A stretch of 64,000 bases of DNA. Source: Ferrimicrobium sp. (GTDB lineage: Bacteria > Actinomycetota > Acidimicrobiia > Acidimicrobiales > Acidimicrobiaceae). The stretch lies in contig JALCZJ010000001.1 in assembly GCA_022690815.1 (NCBI GenBank), positions 1 to 64,000 of the forward strand. The letters are read 5' to 3'. The position numbers and the translations under genes are program-made. Positions 26,550 to 35,059 of this stretch are shown here, one piece after another. The stretch's first letter is position 1; every line of letters begins with the position of its first letter. The notes under the pieces were generated by a model. That model did not search any database. It was not told the origin of the DNA and saw nothing but the letters and a program-made list of their open reading frames with translations.

Positions 26550-26904
26550 ATCAACGTTTCGAAATAATCGCCATCAAGCACCCAGAGCGACCTGGTGTGC
26601 AGGGTCACCAAGCACGCAGAGTTATGTCGCGTGCGAAGTACTTCTGTTGTCGGCTACAAACCCTTGGGTTGATGACCACCCTCGACAACGGGTCCCCGTT
26701 GAACGTGGTGAGCCTGACCGACCTGGTACGGTCTAACCTGAGCTGACCGGCCCTGGGCTGTGGAGCTGTGCTAACAGCCACACGGCCTTCGATCGGTCAT
26801 AGGTTTGATTGGCTGTATTCAACAGGTGAGTACGATACCTTTGCTTACAACACCTTTGCTTACACCCGACCATTGCAGGTCGAAGGCGCTGATGGCAACG
26901 GATG
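26550..26904. other. Convergent intergenic region with a 15-bp tandem repeat
   Basis: About 355 bp between the OsmC gene and the serine hydrolase gene, both ending here. A tandem pair ACCTTTGCTTACA occurs at 26837-26849 and 26852-26864 (15-bp period). A weak inverted repeat GGCTGT/ACAGCC near 26755-26780 might help terminate. No gene is seen. Confidence 0.5.
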
Positions 26905-28404
26905 TTATCCTTGCTGTGGCTCCTCAGTGACCCGGAGGAACTGGAGTTTGTGGGGCTTGATGGGTCCAAGCATCGCCTCAACGGTGAACGTGCCGGCCTC
27001 GCACGGCATCGACCAGGATCCGCGTAACAGACCTGTTGCGACGAGGGGAGCAGGTGCGATGAGTGGTCCGTACCTGGCCCGGAGTGCAGCGAAGTTCGGT
27101 GGTCTGCGGTCGTCGTCACGATCAAGAAAATAGGTAGGCAGAGCCACGTCGTAGAGCGTTTGCGTCTGTTCTGGCTGTTCGTAGGTCATGATGATCGCAT
27201 CGTAGACCCGGTGTAAGTCGTCGGAGACGACGTGAGGCTCTGTGGAGACGAATCCCTTGTCGACAAGGTACGTCAATCCCTGTCGTACGACGTCGGTGAG
27301 GGGAGTGTAGGTGCGATTGGCTAAGGCGATAAGACCCACGCCATAGTCGGGAAGCCACTCCATCCGAGAACCAAACCCAGGGAGGCCACCGCTATGGCCC
27401 ACGATTCGTCCAAGCTGCTGATGATGGGCAATCATCAATCCGTAACCGTATCCTTGCGCCACAACACCTGGCTGCTCGTTTCTCGGGTGAGCCATGACGG
27501 TGTGAACGGTGGCCATTTCGCGAAGGGTTGATGCTTTGATGCCAAAAAGTTCGGAGGGGACGGCATGCGTCCCTACCGGCCATGCATTGAGATGCAGTGA
27601 GACCCATCGGGCAAGATCCTCGATGGTTGAGGCGAGTCCGCCCATGGCGCCGAATGCTCCGTCGTGGAGAAGCGGTTCTGGCAACCATTGATCGCTCTTG
27701 AGGCTGTAACCTTTGGCAAGGACTCTGGGATCAACCTCCGGTAGATTCCACGTGGTTGCCGACATTTGGAGCGGTCCAAGAATGTGTTCGGTCGCAAACG
27801 AACCAAGATCGTATCCGCTCGCCCTTTTGAGAATCGCTCCGAGCATGGCGTAGCCGAGGTTGGAATATTCGAACGCTGACGATGGAGCGAGGTCGAGACC
27901 GATTCCAGCGGCGAGTAGCTCCCCAAAGGAGTGCTCGGACATTGAGAGTTGCCGATCGGCCCAAGGGTCGTCCTCGACGAGGCCAGCTGCCATCGACAAG
28001 AGTTGGCGAATCGTGATAGGGCTGGAGTCGTCATCGAGACCTTCGCAGATTTGGAGTTCGGCGAGCCAATGTTGTGCCGGGTCGTCGAGGTGGAGCTTGT
28101 TTGCATCGCGTAGGCTTAGGACGCTCAGCGCAGTAAAGCTCTTCGTCATCGACGCAATCCGAAAAACATGATGCCCGCTGGCGCTGGCTTTGGCGGACAC
28201 GTCGGCATAGCCGTGGGCACCGGTGTGCACGAGCCCTGCTCGGTCGACGAGACCCCAGGCTAATCCTGGCGTCGGGTGGATCTCGAGAAAACGCAAGAAC
28301 AGGTCATCGATCGCCACAGCGCTGCTGGCGAGGAGGGGACCAACCGGTGAGGCAGCGAGGTCGTCGGCCCCACCGAAGGGATTCGGGTGTTGGAGTTCTG
28401 ACAT
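26905..28404 (-). CDS. Serine beta-lactamase-family hydrolase (class C / esterase type)
   Basis: A 499-residue penicillin-binding-fold hydrolase with no evident signal peptide. Catalytic motifs are SMTK in FRIASMTKSFTAL (serine and lysine), YSN in FEYSNLGYAML, and a third motif HSGG in IVGHSGGLPGF. A 100-residue C-terminal extension follows. Members include esterases, D-amino-acid peptidases and beta-lactamases; a role in antibiotic resistance should not be assumed. The ATG start at 28404 is in a fair context. It is separated from the helicase gene upstream by about 260 bp. Confidence 0.85.
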   Translation of the reverse strand: MSELQHPNPFGGADDLAASPVGPLLASSAVAIDDLFLRFLEIHPTPGLAWGLVDRAGLVHTGAHGYADVSAKASASGHHVFRIASMTKSFTALSVLSLRDANKLHLDDPAQHWLAELQICEGLDDDSSPITIRQLLSMAAGLVEDDPWADRQLSMSEHSFGELLAAGIGLDLAPSSAFEYSNLGYAMLGAILKRASGYDLGSFATEHILGPLQMSATTWNLPEVDPRVLAKGYSLKSDQWLPEPLLHDGAFGAMGGLASTIEDLARWVSLHLNAWPVGTHAVPSELFGIKASTLREMATVHTVMAHPRNEQPGVVAQGYGYGLMIAHHQQLGRIVGHSGGLPGFGSRMEWLPDYGVGLIALANRTYTPLTDVVRQGLTYLVDKGFVSTEPHVVSDDLHRVYDAIIMTYEQPEQTQTLYDVALPTYFLDRDDDRRPPNFAALRARYGPLIAPAPLVATGLLRGSWSMPCEAGTFTVEAMLGPIKPHKLQFLRVTEEPQQG

Positions 28405-28667
28405 AGTGGAACCCTACCTGATCGCGCGGGACAAACCATCGTTGGCACTCGCGAGATGTCCAAGATGGTGGGCGCCCAGAGATCGGCCACGCACTGGGGC
28501 TCGGTGGCGCGCAACAAAGGGACGCATCGAGTCTTGGTAAGGAGCCCCGCTGGCAAGTTCGCTTCGGCCAGCCGCGCCGCATTGGGCAGCTAACGTGCAA
28601 GTCTCTTGCTTTGCTCGCAATAGCTCCGTATCTTTGATTATGCTGTCGGCGATCAAAAAGGGAGCGG

Positions 28668-30242
28668 CTAGAAGAGCGAGTCCTGTGTTGGCGATGGCTC
28701 CAGGTGGTTCGTGATGATCGCGATAATGGCGTCGCCATACCGCTCTACCCTGGTAGCCCCCATTCCCTTGACGCGTCGGAGGTCAAAGGCGTTTCTCGGC
28801 AGGCGCATAGTGAGCTCGGCCAACATGATGTCATGGGCGATGACGTAGGCCGGTACACCCTCTCGCTGCGCTTGCTCTCGCCGCCATGCTTTGAGCCTTC
28901 CCAAGAGGTCCAGGTCCAGGTCAACCTGCAATGAGGGCACGGATGACTCGTGACTTGGCTTGGCATCGGCGACAAAGTCCTCGGTCGTTGCTTCGAGTTG
29001 CTTCGATCGTTGTTGGGCTTTGGCGTCAAAATCAAAGATCGCTGGGTGCAGTTTCAGGGCCATGGCATTGAGACCTTTGAGGTAGAGACCGTCGAGGCTC
29101 CGAAGGCGTGAAAGCGCCACATAGCCCATCCCCGGGGTGAATGACCGAGAGAGATCGATCTCTGCGGCGTCCAAGCTCATGCCCTGGCTCTTGTGGATCG
29201 TTATCGCCCAGGCTAAGCGCAGTGGTACCTGACGTATCTCGGCCCGATTGACTCCGTCTTCTTCGAGTACCCAGGCATGGGGCTCGACGGTGATCGTGCG
29301 CGAACTCGTCAACAATTCGATACTTGGCCATGTGCCGGATAGGTCGACGACTCGTCCAAGAGAACCGTTGGCATAGCGAAGGTTTTGGTCATTGGCCACA
29401 AACATCACCTCAGCGCCGACTTTGAGTACCAGCTCTTGCGGCGCAAGAATTCCACGTTGCATCGGTTCGGTCAGCGCCTTGGGGCCACGCACCTCCATTA
29501 CGTAGGTGCGTGCTGTGGCGTTAAGACTCGCAAGCCGGCGGGCGTTCATGGCATCAACATCGACGTTATGTGAGTACAGATGGGTGGGGTCGAAGTTGCC
29601 ACTTGGTCGAAGGCCGATGCGCTCGTTGAGGATCTCGCGATGGGATGGATCAAAACTCCCGTTCCGCATCGCCCCTAGCACGGTTGCGAGCTTGTCATCG
29701 ATGCTGTCTGACTGGCGGTGTTGTTCGGTTAGGTAGCAGGAAACGGGGTCAAGATCCCGCCACGCGGCGGATTGAAAGGCGAAGTCGCTCTCGCTCGACT
29801 CGCGATTGATCGGGGGCAACTGGAACATGTCGCCAACGAGAACCATTTGGATCCCCCCGAATGGCGCATCCATACCTCGCATGGCTCGAGCCAAGGTGTC
29901 CAGCATCGCCAAGAAGTTGCCGGCAAGCATCGAGACCTCGTCGATGATGAGGATATCGGTCGTAATGTAACGGTGTACCAAGCGATCCTTGGACACTAGA
30001 GTTTCGAGGTCGCGTTCGCTGAGTCGGTCGCGAATGCCGATTCCGGACCATGAGTGAATCGTCTGCCCACCGATCTGGGTTGCGGCAATCCCTGTCGACG
30101 CGGTCACGGCGACGACCTTGCCGCCACGGGCAGCCAAACCGACGAACTGGCGCAGGACATAGGATTTTCCAGATCCCGGTGCACCCGTGAGGAAGACAGA
30201 GTCGCCTGCCATGAGCCTCGTCATCGCTTGTGCCTGTCGCAT
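28668..30242 (-). CDS. Pif1-like helicase with C-terminal HRDC domain
   Basis: A 524-residue SF1 helicase. Walker A GAPGSGKSYVL lies at about residue 18-28 and Walker B LIIDEVSML near residue 100. Later motifs include GDMFQLPP (motif III) and the UvrD-like C-terminal AWAITIHKSQGMSLD. The last 70 residues (from about LKAWRREQAQREGVPAYVI) form an HRDC domain, a nucleic-acid-binding module seen on RecQ proteins. The open frame runs upstream to 30788, through the fur gene on the other strand, so I set the start at ATG 30242 (MRQAQAMTRL), directly before the ATPase core. It is divergent from furA. Confidence 0.88.
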   Translation of the reverse strand: MRQAQAMTRLMAGDSVFLTGAPGSGKSYVLRQFVGLAARGGKVVAVTASTGIAATQIGGQTIHSWSGIGIRDRLSERDLETLVSKDRLVHRYITTDILIIDEVSMLAGNFLAMLDTLARAMRGMDAPFGGIQMVLVGDMFQLPPINRESSESDFAFQSAAWRDLDPVSCYLTEQHRQSDSIDDKLATVLGAMRNGSFDPSHREILNERIGLRPSGNFDPTHLYSHNVDVDAMNARRLASLNATARTYVMEVRGPKALTEPMQRGILAPQELVLKVGAEVMFVANDQNLRYANGSLGRVVDLSGTWPSIELLTSSRTITVEPHAWVLEEDGVNRAEIRQVPLRLAWAITIHKSQGMSLDAAEIDLSRSFTPGMGYVALSRLRSLDGLYLKGLNAMALKLHPAIFDFDAKAQQRSKQLEATTEDFVADAKPSHESSVPSLQVDLDLDLLGRLKAWRREQAQREGVPAYVIAHDIMLAELTMRLPRNAFDLRRVKGMGATRVERYGDAIIAIITNHLEPSPTQDSLF

Positions 30243-30373
30243 CACAGAGACCCTACCAGGTCGAGCTGGCAAGTGGACATCGACGGCGATTTGACTGCTC
30301 GGGTGTCCCAACGCCTGAGATGCAGACCAGGATGGTAACAAAGGGCATGATCTCACAATGTGGTGCCCAGTGC

Positions 30374-30412
30374 TATAATGGAGTCGATCTAAGAAAGAAA
30401 TGGGTCTATACT
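30374..30412 (+). promoter_or_regulatory. Two candidate -10 elements upstream of furA
   Basis: TGCTATAAT (-10 TATAAT at 30374-30379, with an extended TGN) and TATACT at 30407-30412 lie upstream of furA at 30429. The -35 for the first is poor (TCTCAC at 30351-30356). The region between them is A-rich (AAGAAAGAAATG), as might suit a FurA operator, but I see no clean palindrome. Confidence 0.5.
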
Positions 30413-30428
30413 GATTGTTGGAGGGGAT

Positions 30429-30878
30429 GTGTCGAGCGATCGCGAACAGCTGATTCAATTGCTGCGTGCCAATGGCCTGAGGGTCACTGCGGTGCGCGTT
30501 GCGGTCTTGGTTGCCCTGGATTCGCATCCTCACGCGACCACCGAAGCTATCATCCATCAGGTCAGCATCGACCTTGGATCGGTCTCTCCGCAGGCGGTTT
30601 ACAATGCGTTGGGCGCGTTTGCCAGGGTTGGTGTAGTACGGCGCATCGAACCAGCCGGAAGTGTCCCGCTCTATGAGCTGCGCGTGCAAGACAACCACCA
30701 CCATGTGGTGTGTCGTGGCTGTGGCGTCATCCAAGACGTTGATTGTGCGGTGGGAGAGCGCCCGTGCCTCACTCCATCGCAGGCTCATGGGTTCATACTT
30801 GATGAAGCTGAGGTGACGTATTGGGGTGTCTGTCCTCGTTGCCAGGTCAGCATTGACCAGGTTAAGGCGCTCGGATGA
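30429..30878 (+). CDS. furA: FurA-type peroxide/iron-responsive repressor
   Basis: A 149-residue Fur-family regulator. The winged helix covers residues 1-80 (GLRVTAVRVAVLVAL, VSPQAVYNALGAF). The dimerisation part has the metal-binding HHHVVCRGCG, then the characteristic VDCAVG....CLTPS and DEAEVTYWGVCPRC with the second zinc cysteine pair. These features match mycobacterial FurA closely, and as in mycobacteria it is followed by katG. It should repress itself and katG until oxidised. The start is GTG at 30429 with GGAGGGG unusually close upstream. Confidence 0.9.
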   Translation: MSSDREQLIQLLRANGLRVTAVRVAVLVALDSHPHATTEAIIHQVSIDLGSVSPQAVYNALGAFARVGVVRRIEPAGSVPLYELRVQDNHHHVVCRGCGVIQDVDCAVGERPCLTPSQAHGFILDEAEVTYWGVCPRCQVSIDQVKALG

Positions 30879-30933
30879 GCTGGCATCGCTTCAATTTGGC
30901 CCAGGACCAGCTAGCAAACAAGGTCTCATTCAT

Positions 30934-30957
30934 GGTCAATCGGTCTATGTTGACCGA
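30934..30957. promoter_or_regulatory. Interlocking inverted repeats in the furA-katG spacer
   Basis: GGTCAA (30934-30939) pairs with TTGACC (30950-30955), and TCGGTC (30940-30945) pairs with GACCGA (30952-30957). Only one can form at a time because the right arms overlap. They lie between furA and the katG ribosome site and could be an RNA switch, a processing site or a dimeric operator. Confidence 0.45.
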
Positions 30958-30993
30958 TTTCGGAGAAGGAAGTACAAGAAAGGAAGGTAGAAG

Positions 30994-33204
30994 ATGTCCA
31001 TACAACAACCTCATGAAGAAGAAGGTACATGCCCGGTGTTGCACAGCCCGACGGCGCTCGGGAGTAGGTCAATTCGAGACTGGTGGCCCGATCAACTCAA
31101 TCTTCGGATACTTGCACAGCACGCGGCGCCAAAGGACCCATTCGATGATGGGTTTAACTACGCACGGGCGCTGCAGAGTCTCGACGTTGAGCAATTGCGC
31201 CGCGATATCGATGCGGTGATGCGTGATTCAAAGGAGTGGTGGCCGGCTGACTATGGTCATTACGGTCCCCTCTTCATTCGCATGGCATGGCACGACGCCG
31301 GCACCTACCGGATCGCTGATGGTCGTGGTGGAGCTGGTAACGGTGATCAGCGTTTTGCTCCGATCAATAGCTGGCCAGACAATGTCAGCCTTGACAAGGC
31401 GCGCCGACTCCTGTGGCCAGTGAAGCAAAAGTACGGCCGTAACCTCTCGTGGGCAGATTTGATCGTCTTTGCTGGAAACTGTGCGTTAGAGTCGATGGGG
31501 TTTAAGACCTTCGGTTTCGGCTTTGGCCGTGAGGACATCTGGGGTCCTGAAGAGGACGCCTATTGGGGTCCAGAGGATACTTGGCTTGGCGATGAACGCT
31601 ACAGCGGAGACCGAGAGTTGGCCAATCCTCTCGGCGCTGTGCAGATGGGACTCATTTACGTCAACCCGGAGGGGCCAAACGGCAACCCTGACCCCTTGGC
31701 TGCGGCTCGAGATATCAGGGAGACGTTTGCCAGGATGGCGATGAACGATGTTGAGACCGTCGCATTGATAGCTGGTGGTCATACCTTTGGGAAGACGCAT
31801 GGCGCTGTTCCTGATCCAGAGCGCTATATCGGGCCCGAACCTGAGGGTGCACCACTTGAGCAACAGGGGCTTGGATGGAAGAATCTGTATGGGACCGGCA
31901 AAGGAGGCGATGCCTGGACCAGCGGGCTCGAGGGTGCGTGGACCAATGATCCGATCCGCTGGGACAACGGATTCTTTGAGAACCTGTTCAGTTTCGACTG
32001 GGAGCTCACCACAAGCCCCTCCGGAGCCAAACAGTGGATACCCAAAGGCGGCGCTGCTCGCGACGCCGTTCCTGATGCTCACGATCCGTCAAGGCGCCAT
32101 GCACCGGTCATGTTAACGACGGATATTGCCTTGAAAGAGGACCCGATCTACGCTCCGATCGCTCGTCGTTTCTACGAGCACCCCGAGGAGTTGAGTCAAG
32201 AGTTCGCCAAGGCTTGGTTCAAACTGATCCATCGTGACATGGGTCCGATCACCCGCTATGTGGGGCCACTGGTACCGTCCGAGCCCCAGATATGGCAAGA
32301 CCCGGTGCCCAAAGTCGATCACAAACTGGTCGACGAGGTGGCGATTGCCACCGTCAAGCGTATGGTGTCAGAGTCCGAGCTATCGATCGCACAACTGGTG
32401 CGGACGGCTTGGGCGTCGGCCGTGACCTTCCGCGGCACCGATATGCGAGGCGGCGCCAACGGAGCACGGATCAGGTTGGAGCCCCAGCGCAGCTGGGAGG
32501 TCAACAATCCAGCGGAGTTGGCCAGGGTGCTTGAGGTCTTGGAGCGGTTGCGCCGTGAGTTCAACGCCTCGACCTCGGATGGCACACGAATCTCGTTGGC
32601 CGACATGATCGTCCTGGGCGGATGCGCGGGGGTTGAGCAGGCAGCTCGCAACGCCGGTCATCAAATCTCCGTTCCGTTCCGTCCTGGACGCACAGACGCT
32701 CTCGTCGAGCAGACCGATGCTGCCTCCTTTGCCGTCTTGGAGCCAACCGCGGATGGATTCCGTAACTATCGCCGAGCGGCCGAAAAGCTCCCGGCCGAAC
32801 ATTTGCTCGTCGAGCGGGCCGATCTCCTGACGCTTACGGCGGCCGAGATGACGGTGCTCGTTGGTGGTATGCGAGTCATCGGTGCCAACTATCAGGACTC
32901 GACACATGGAGTATTGACGGCGAGACCGGGAAACCTCACCAACGACTTCTTCGTCAATCTGCTCGATATGGGCACTGAGTGGCGGCCTGCTGTGGATGAT
33001 GACCAGGTGTTCGAGGGCTTTGATCGTGCCTCAGGCCAGCGCCGCTGGACAGCGACATCGGTCGATCTCGTGTTTGGTGCCAACTCGCAACTCCGAGCAC
33101 TCGGGGAGGTCTACGCTTACGACGATGCCCAAGCACGATTCGTTCACGACTTCGTCACAGCGTGGGACAAGGTCATGAACCTGGATCGATTCGATCTTGA
33201 TTGA
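30994..33204 (+). CDS. katG: Catalase-peroxidase KatG
   Basis: A 736-residue bifunctional haem enzyme of normal length. The distal site reads [11 protein letters not shown] near residue 95-105 and the proximal haem ligand is in [11 protein letters not shown] near residue 262. The residues of the family's covalent Trp-Tyr-Met adduct are all visible: Trp in MAWHD, Tyr in [11 protein letters not shown] and Met in [13 protein letters not shown] second, non-catalytic half-domain follows from about residue 430. It degrades hydrogen peroxide and can oxidise small aromatics. The ATG follows GGAAGGTAGAAG. It is probably co-transcribed with furA and ends at a strong hairpin. Confidence 0.97.
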   Translation: MSIQQPHEEEGTCPVLHSPTALGSRSIRDWWPDQLNLRILAQHAAPKDPFDDGFNYARALQSLDVEQLRRDIDAVMRDSKEWWPADYGHYGPLFIRMAWHDAGTYRIADGRGGAGNGDQRFAPINSWPDNVSLDKARRLLWPVKQKYGRNLSWADLIVFAGNCALESMGFKTFGFGFGREDIWGPEEDAYWGPEDTWLGDERYSGDRELANPLGAVQMGLIYVNPEGPNGNPDPLAAARDIRETFARMAMNDVETVALIAGGHTFGKTHGAVPDPERYIGPEPEGAPLEQQGLGWKNLYGTGKGGDAWTSGLEGAWTNDPIRWDNGFFENLFSFDWELTTSPSGAKQWIPKGGAARDAVPDAHDPSRRHAPVMLTTDIALKEDPIYAPIARRFYEHPEELSQEFAKAWFKLIHRDMGPITRYVGPLVPSEPQIWQDPVPKVDHKLVDEVAIATVKRMVSESELSIAQLVRTAWASAVTFRGTDMRGGANGARIRLEPQRSWEVNNPAELARVLEVLERLRREFNASTSDGTRISLADMIVLGGCAGVEQAARNAGHQISVPFRPGRTDALVEQTDAASFAVLEPTADGFRNYRRAAEKLPAEHLLVERADLLTLTAAEMTVLVGGMRVIGANYQDSTHGVLTARPGNLTNDFFVNLLDMGTEWRPAVDDDQVFEGFDRASGQRRWTATSVDLVFGANSQLRALGEVYAYDDAQARFVHDFVTAWDKVMNLDRFDLD

Positions 33205-33238
33205 TCGAACCGATCGACTGGCCATGTAGACGCACGTA

Positions 33239-33288
33239 GCTGATCGATTGGGCGGGCAGGTGACGTACTGCCCGCCCATTCGATCAGC
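33239..33288 (+). terminator. Large hairpin after katG
   Basis: Two 21-base arms (33239-33259 and 33268-33288), complementary except for one mismatch, enclose the 8-base loop GTGACGTA. The stem is GC-rich (core GGGCGGGCAG). There is no T-run, so it may stabilise the mRNA or work as a factor-assisted terminator rather than a classic intrinsic one. Confidence 0.7.
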
Positions 33289-33317
33289 CTTGTCAATGGA
33301 CAGCCTTGTCAATGGAC
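33286..33317. repeat. 16-bp tandem duplication after the katG hairpin
   Basis: AGCCTTGTCAATGGAC occurs twice head to tail (33286-33301 and 33302-33317). The first copy overlaps the end of the hairpin. It is probably a replication-slippage duplication. No gene is found in the 375-bp gap around it. Confidence 0.85.
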
Positions 33318-33578
33318 AAGCTGTGGCCGATGACTTGCCATTGTCGCGGTTGAACTGGACCAATGAGATGGTGGCTCACCTGGTGGAGCGTCTGTTGCAT
33401 CAATGGCGCTCGATGTCGGTTGGGTGGACCATAAGCGATAGGAGCTACGCGATTGCTGGCGTTGTCGGAGTGGGGTGCTCTCTGTACCTACGATCGTGAG
33501 ACGCCCATCCGGACTCATGGGATTGACATGGTCGGGAGTAATTGCCTCAGCGGTGGCTCAGCTGCTTGTTTGCTGGAG

Positions 33579-34568
33579 TTATTTGGCGAGAGGGGGTATC
33601 GGCACGCTTCGCAGGATAGTGGTAAAAACATCATCCATGAGATGGGTGCTGGGGTTGCCTGCGGTGCGCGACAGGATGAGCCGGTGTTTGATCACGAATG
33701 GGGCAAGTGCTACCACATCGTCTGGCACAACATACTGACGGGCATGCAACAACGCCCAGGCTTGCGAGGCTCGGTAGAGTGCTAACGATGCGCGTGGGCT
33801 CATTCCCAACTCAAGCAGCGGGGAAGTCCGAGTCGCATCCGCGAGTTTGGCGATGTAGCTGCGTAGCGTATCGGAAACATGCACCTCGCGTACGGCTTTC
33901 ATACGAGTCAACAGATCGTCGCGGCTGATGACTGATTCCACGGAGTCGATGGAGAGTTCATCGTCGGATTGGGCGAGGATGGATGACTCTTCGTCGACGG
34001 TTGGATAGCCGACTGAGAGCTTAAAGAGGAACCTGTCAAGCTGGCTCTCGGGTAACGAGAACGTCCCTTCGTATTCGATTGGATTTTGGGTGGCAACGAC
34101 CAAGAAGGGCGGCGCCAGGACGTGGGTGACCCCATCGACTGTTACCTGGCCCTCCTCCATGACCTCCAAAAGTGCGCTCTGGGTTCTGGGCGAGGTGCGA
34201 TTGATCTCGTCCGCAATGACCAGGTTTGCAAAGACTGGACCAGGGTGAAACTCGAACTGGCGGGTGCCAGGATGAAAGATCGTGACGCCGGTGATGTCGG
34301 TTGGCAGTAGGTCCGGTGTGCACTGGATGCGGCGATAGGTGAGATCAAGACTTCTCGCCAGCATGGTAGCCGCCGTTGTCTTGCCGACCCCTGGTACGTC
34401 ATCTAGGAGGACGTGACCCTCGGCCAGCACTGCGGTGACCATGAACTCCATCAGCGGGCGCTTGCCGATGATTTTGCGCTCCAGATTGTCGACGATCCCG
34501 CCGAGTTGAGGATCAAGTTGATCCAAAGTGTCTGAGATCATCGAACGATTCGCCAACGGGACCCCCAT
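33579..34568 (-). CDS. MoxR-family AAA+ ATPase
   Basis: A 329-residue ATPase with Walker A GVGKTTAATML, Walker B LVIADEINRTSP and the MoxR-specific ATQNPIEYEGTF sensor stretch. The C-terminal lid domain follows (GMSPRASLALYRAS). MoxR proteins act as chaperones, often for a VWA or DUF58 protein encoded nearby. The partner DUF58 gene is indeed close but lies beyond the transglutaminase gene. The start may be ATG 34568 or ATG 34541 (MISDTLDQL). Confidence 0.9.
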   Translation of the reverse strand: MGVPLANRSMISDTLDQLDPQLGGIVDNLERKIIGKRPLMEFMVTAVLAEGHVLLDDVPGVGKTTAATMLARSLDLTYRRIQCTPDLLPTDITGVTIFHPGTRQFEFHPGPVFANLVIADEINRTSPRTQSALLEVMEEGQVTVDGVTHVLAPPFLVVATQNPIEYEGTFSLPESQLDRFLFKLSVGYPTVDEESSILAQSDDELSIDSVESVISRDDLLTRMKAVREVHVSDTLRSYIAKLADATRTSPLLELGMSPRASLALYRASQAWALLHARQYVVPDDVVALAPFVIKHRLILSRTAGNPSTHLMDDVFTTILRSVPIPPLAK

Positions 34569-35059
34569 TTTTTAAGCTGGCTGGCACTGATTACAAATCC
34601 TACAGAGTTGTTGGGACAATCGGCAATCGTGGCTCGTGACGGCGAGCGGTTGCCAAGGTGGTTGGGAGTTTGTGTCTCTTAGCTCATGGTGTCGACCTGG
34701 GTTTATGGTTACTCGACTTCGACGATAGCAGTGACAACGAGCGATCAGCGTCTATCAGGCTCATGCCGGTCTTGGCGAGACTGTCGGGTCGGGGCGCAGA
34801 GCTCGGCCAAGAGGCCCGCGCTACGATGGCGCTAGGAAGATCACACGACATCACCACTGCGGTTCACTACCAGCACATGAACATCGGGTGATCATGTCGA
34901 GGAGGTATCTCGGTGCACGCCGCCAATGACTTCCCAACTCGGCGTGTGAACAACAATAGAGCGCGATCGATGATGTGGATAACCCTGTCATCTGGTGGCT
35001 AGCGCCAAGGCGACGGTGAGACGTGCTTGTTGCAATCACACACAAGGATGTAACAGCTC
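34569..35059. other. 490-bp gap between the MoxR and transglutaminase genes
   Basis: No gene has support here. A plus-strand frame at 34658-34891 ends in ALGRSHDITTAVHYQHM, which faintly recalls the C-terminal box of tyrosine recombinases, but nothing else in it fits. The gap separates two genes whose homologues are usually adjacent, so something may have been inserted and decayed. Confidence 0.45.

Noticed and set aside
30243-30788. Upstream extension of the Pif1-type helicase frame (about 180 extra residues)
   Set aside because: It runs antisense through furA and its promoter, precedes the ATPase core with unrelated sequence, and ATG 30242 gives a natural start.
34658-34891. Small plus-strand frame ending in LGRSHDITTAVHYQHM, recalling the C-terminal box of tyrosine recombinases
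   Set aside because: The upstream Arg and His motifs are absent, the catalytic Tyr context is poor, and there is no ribosome site. Probably chance.
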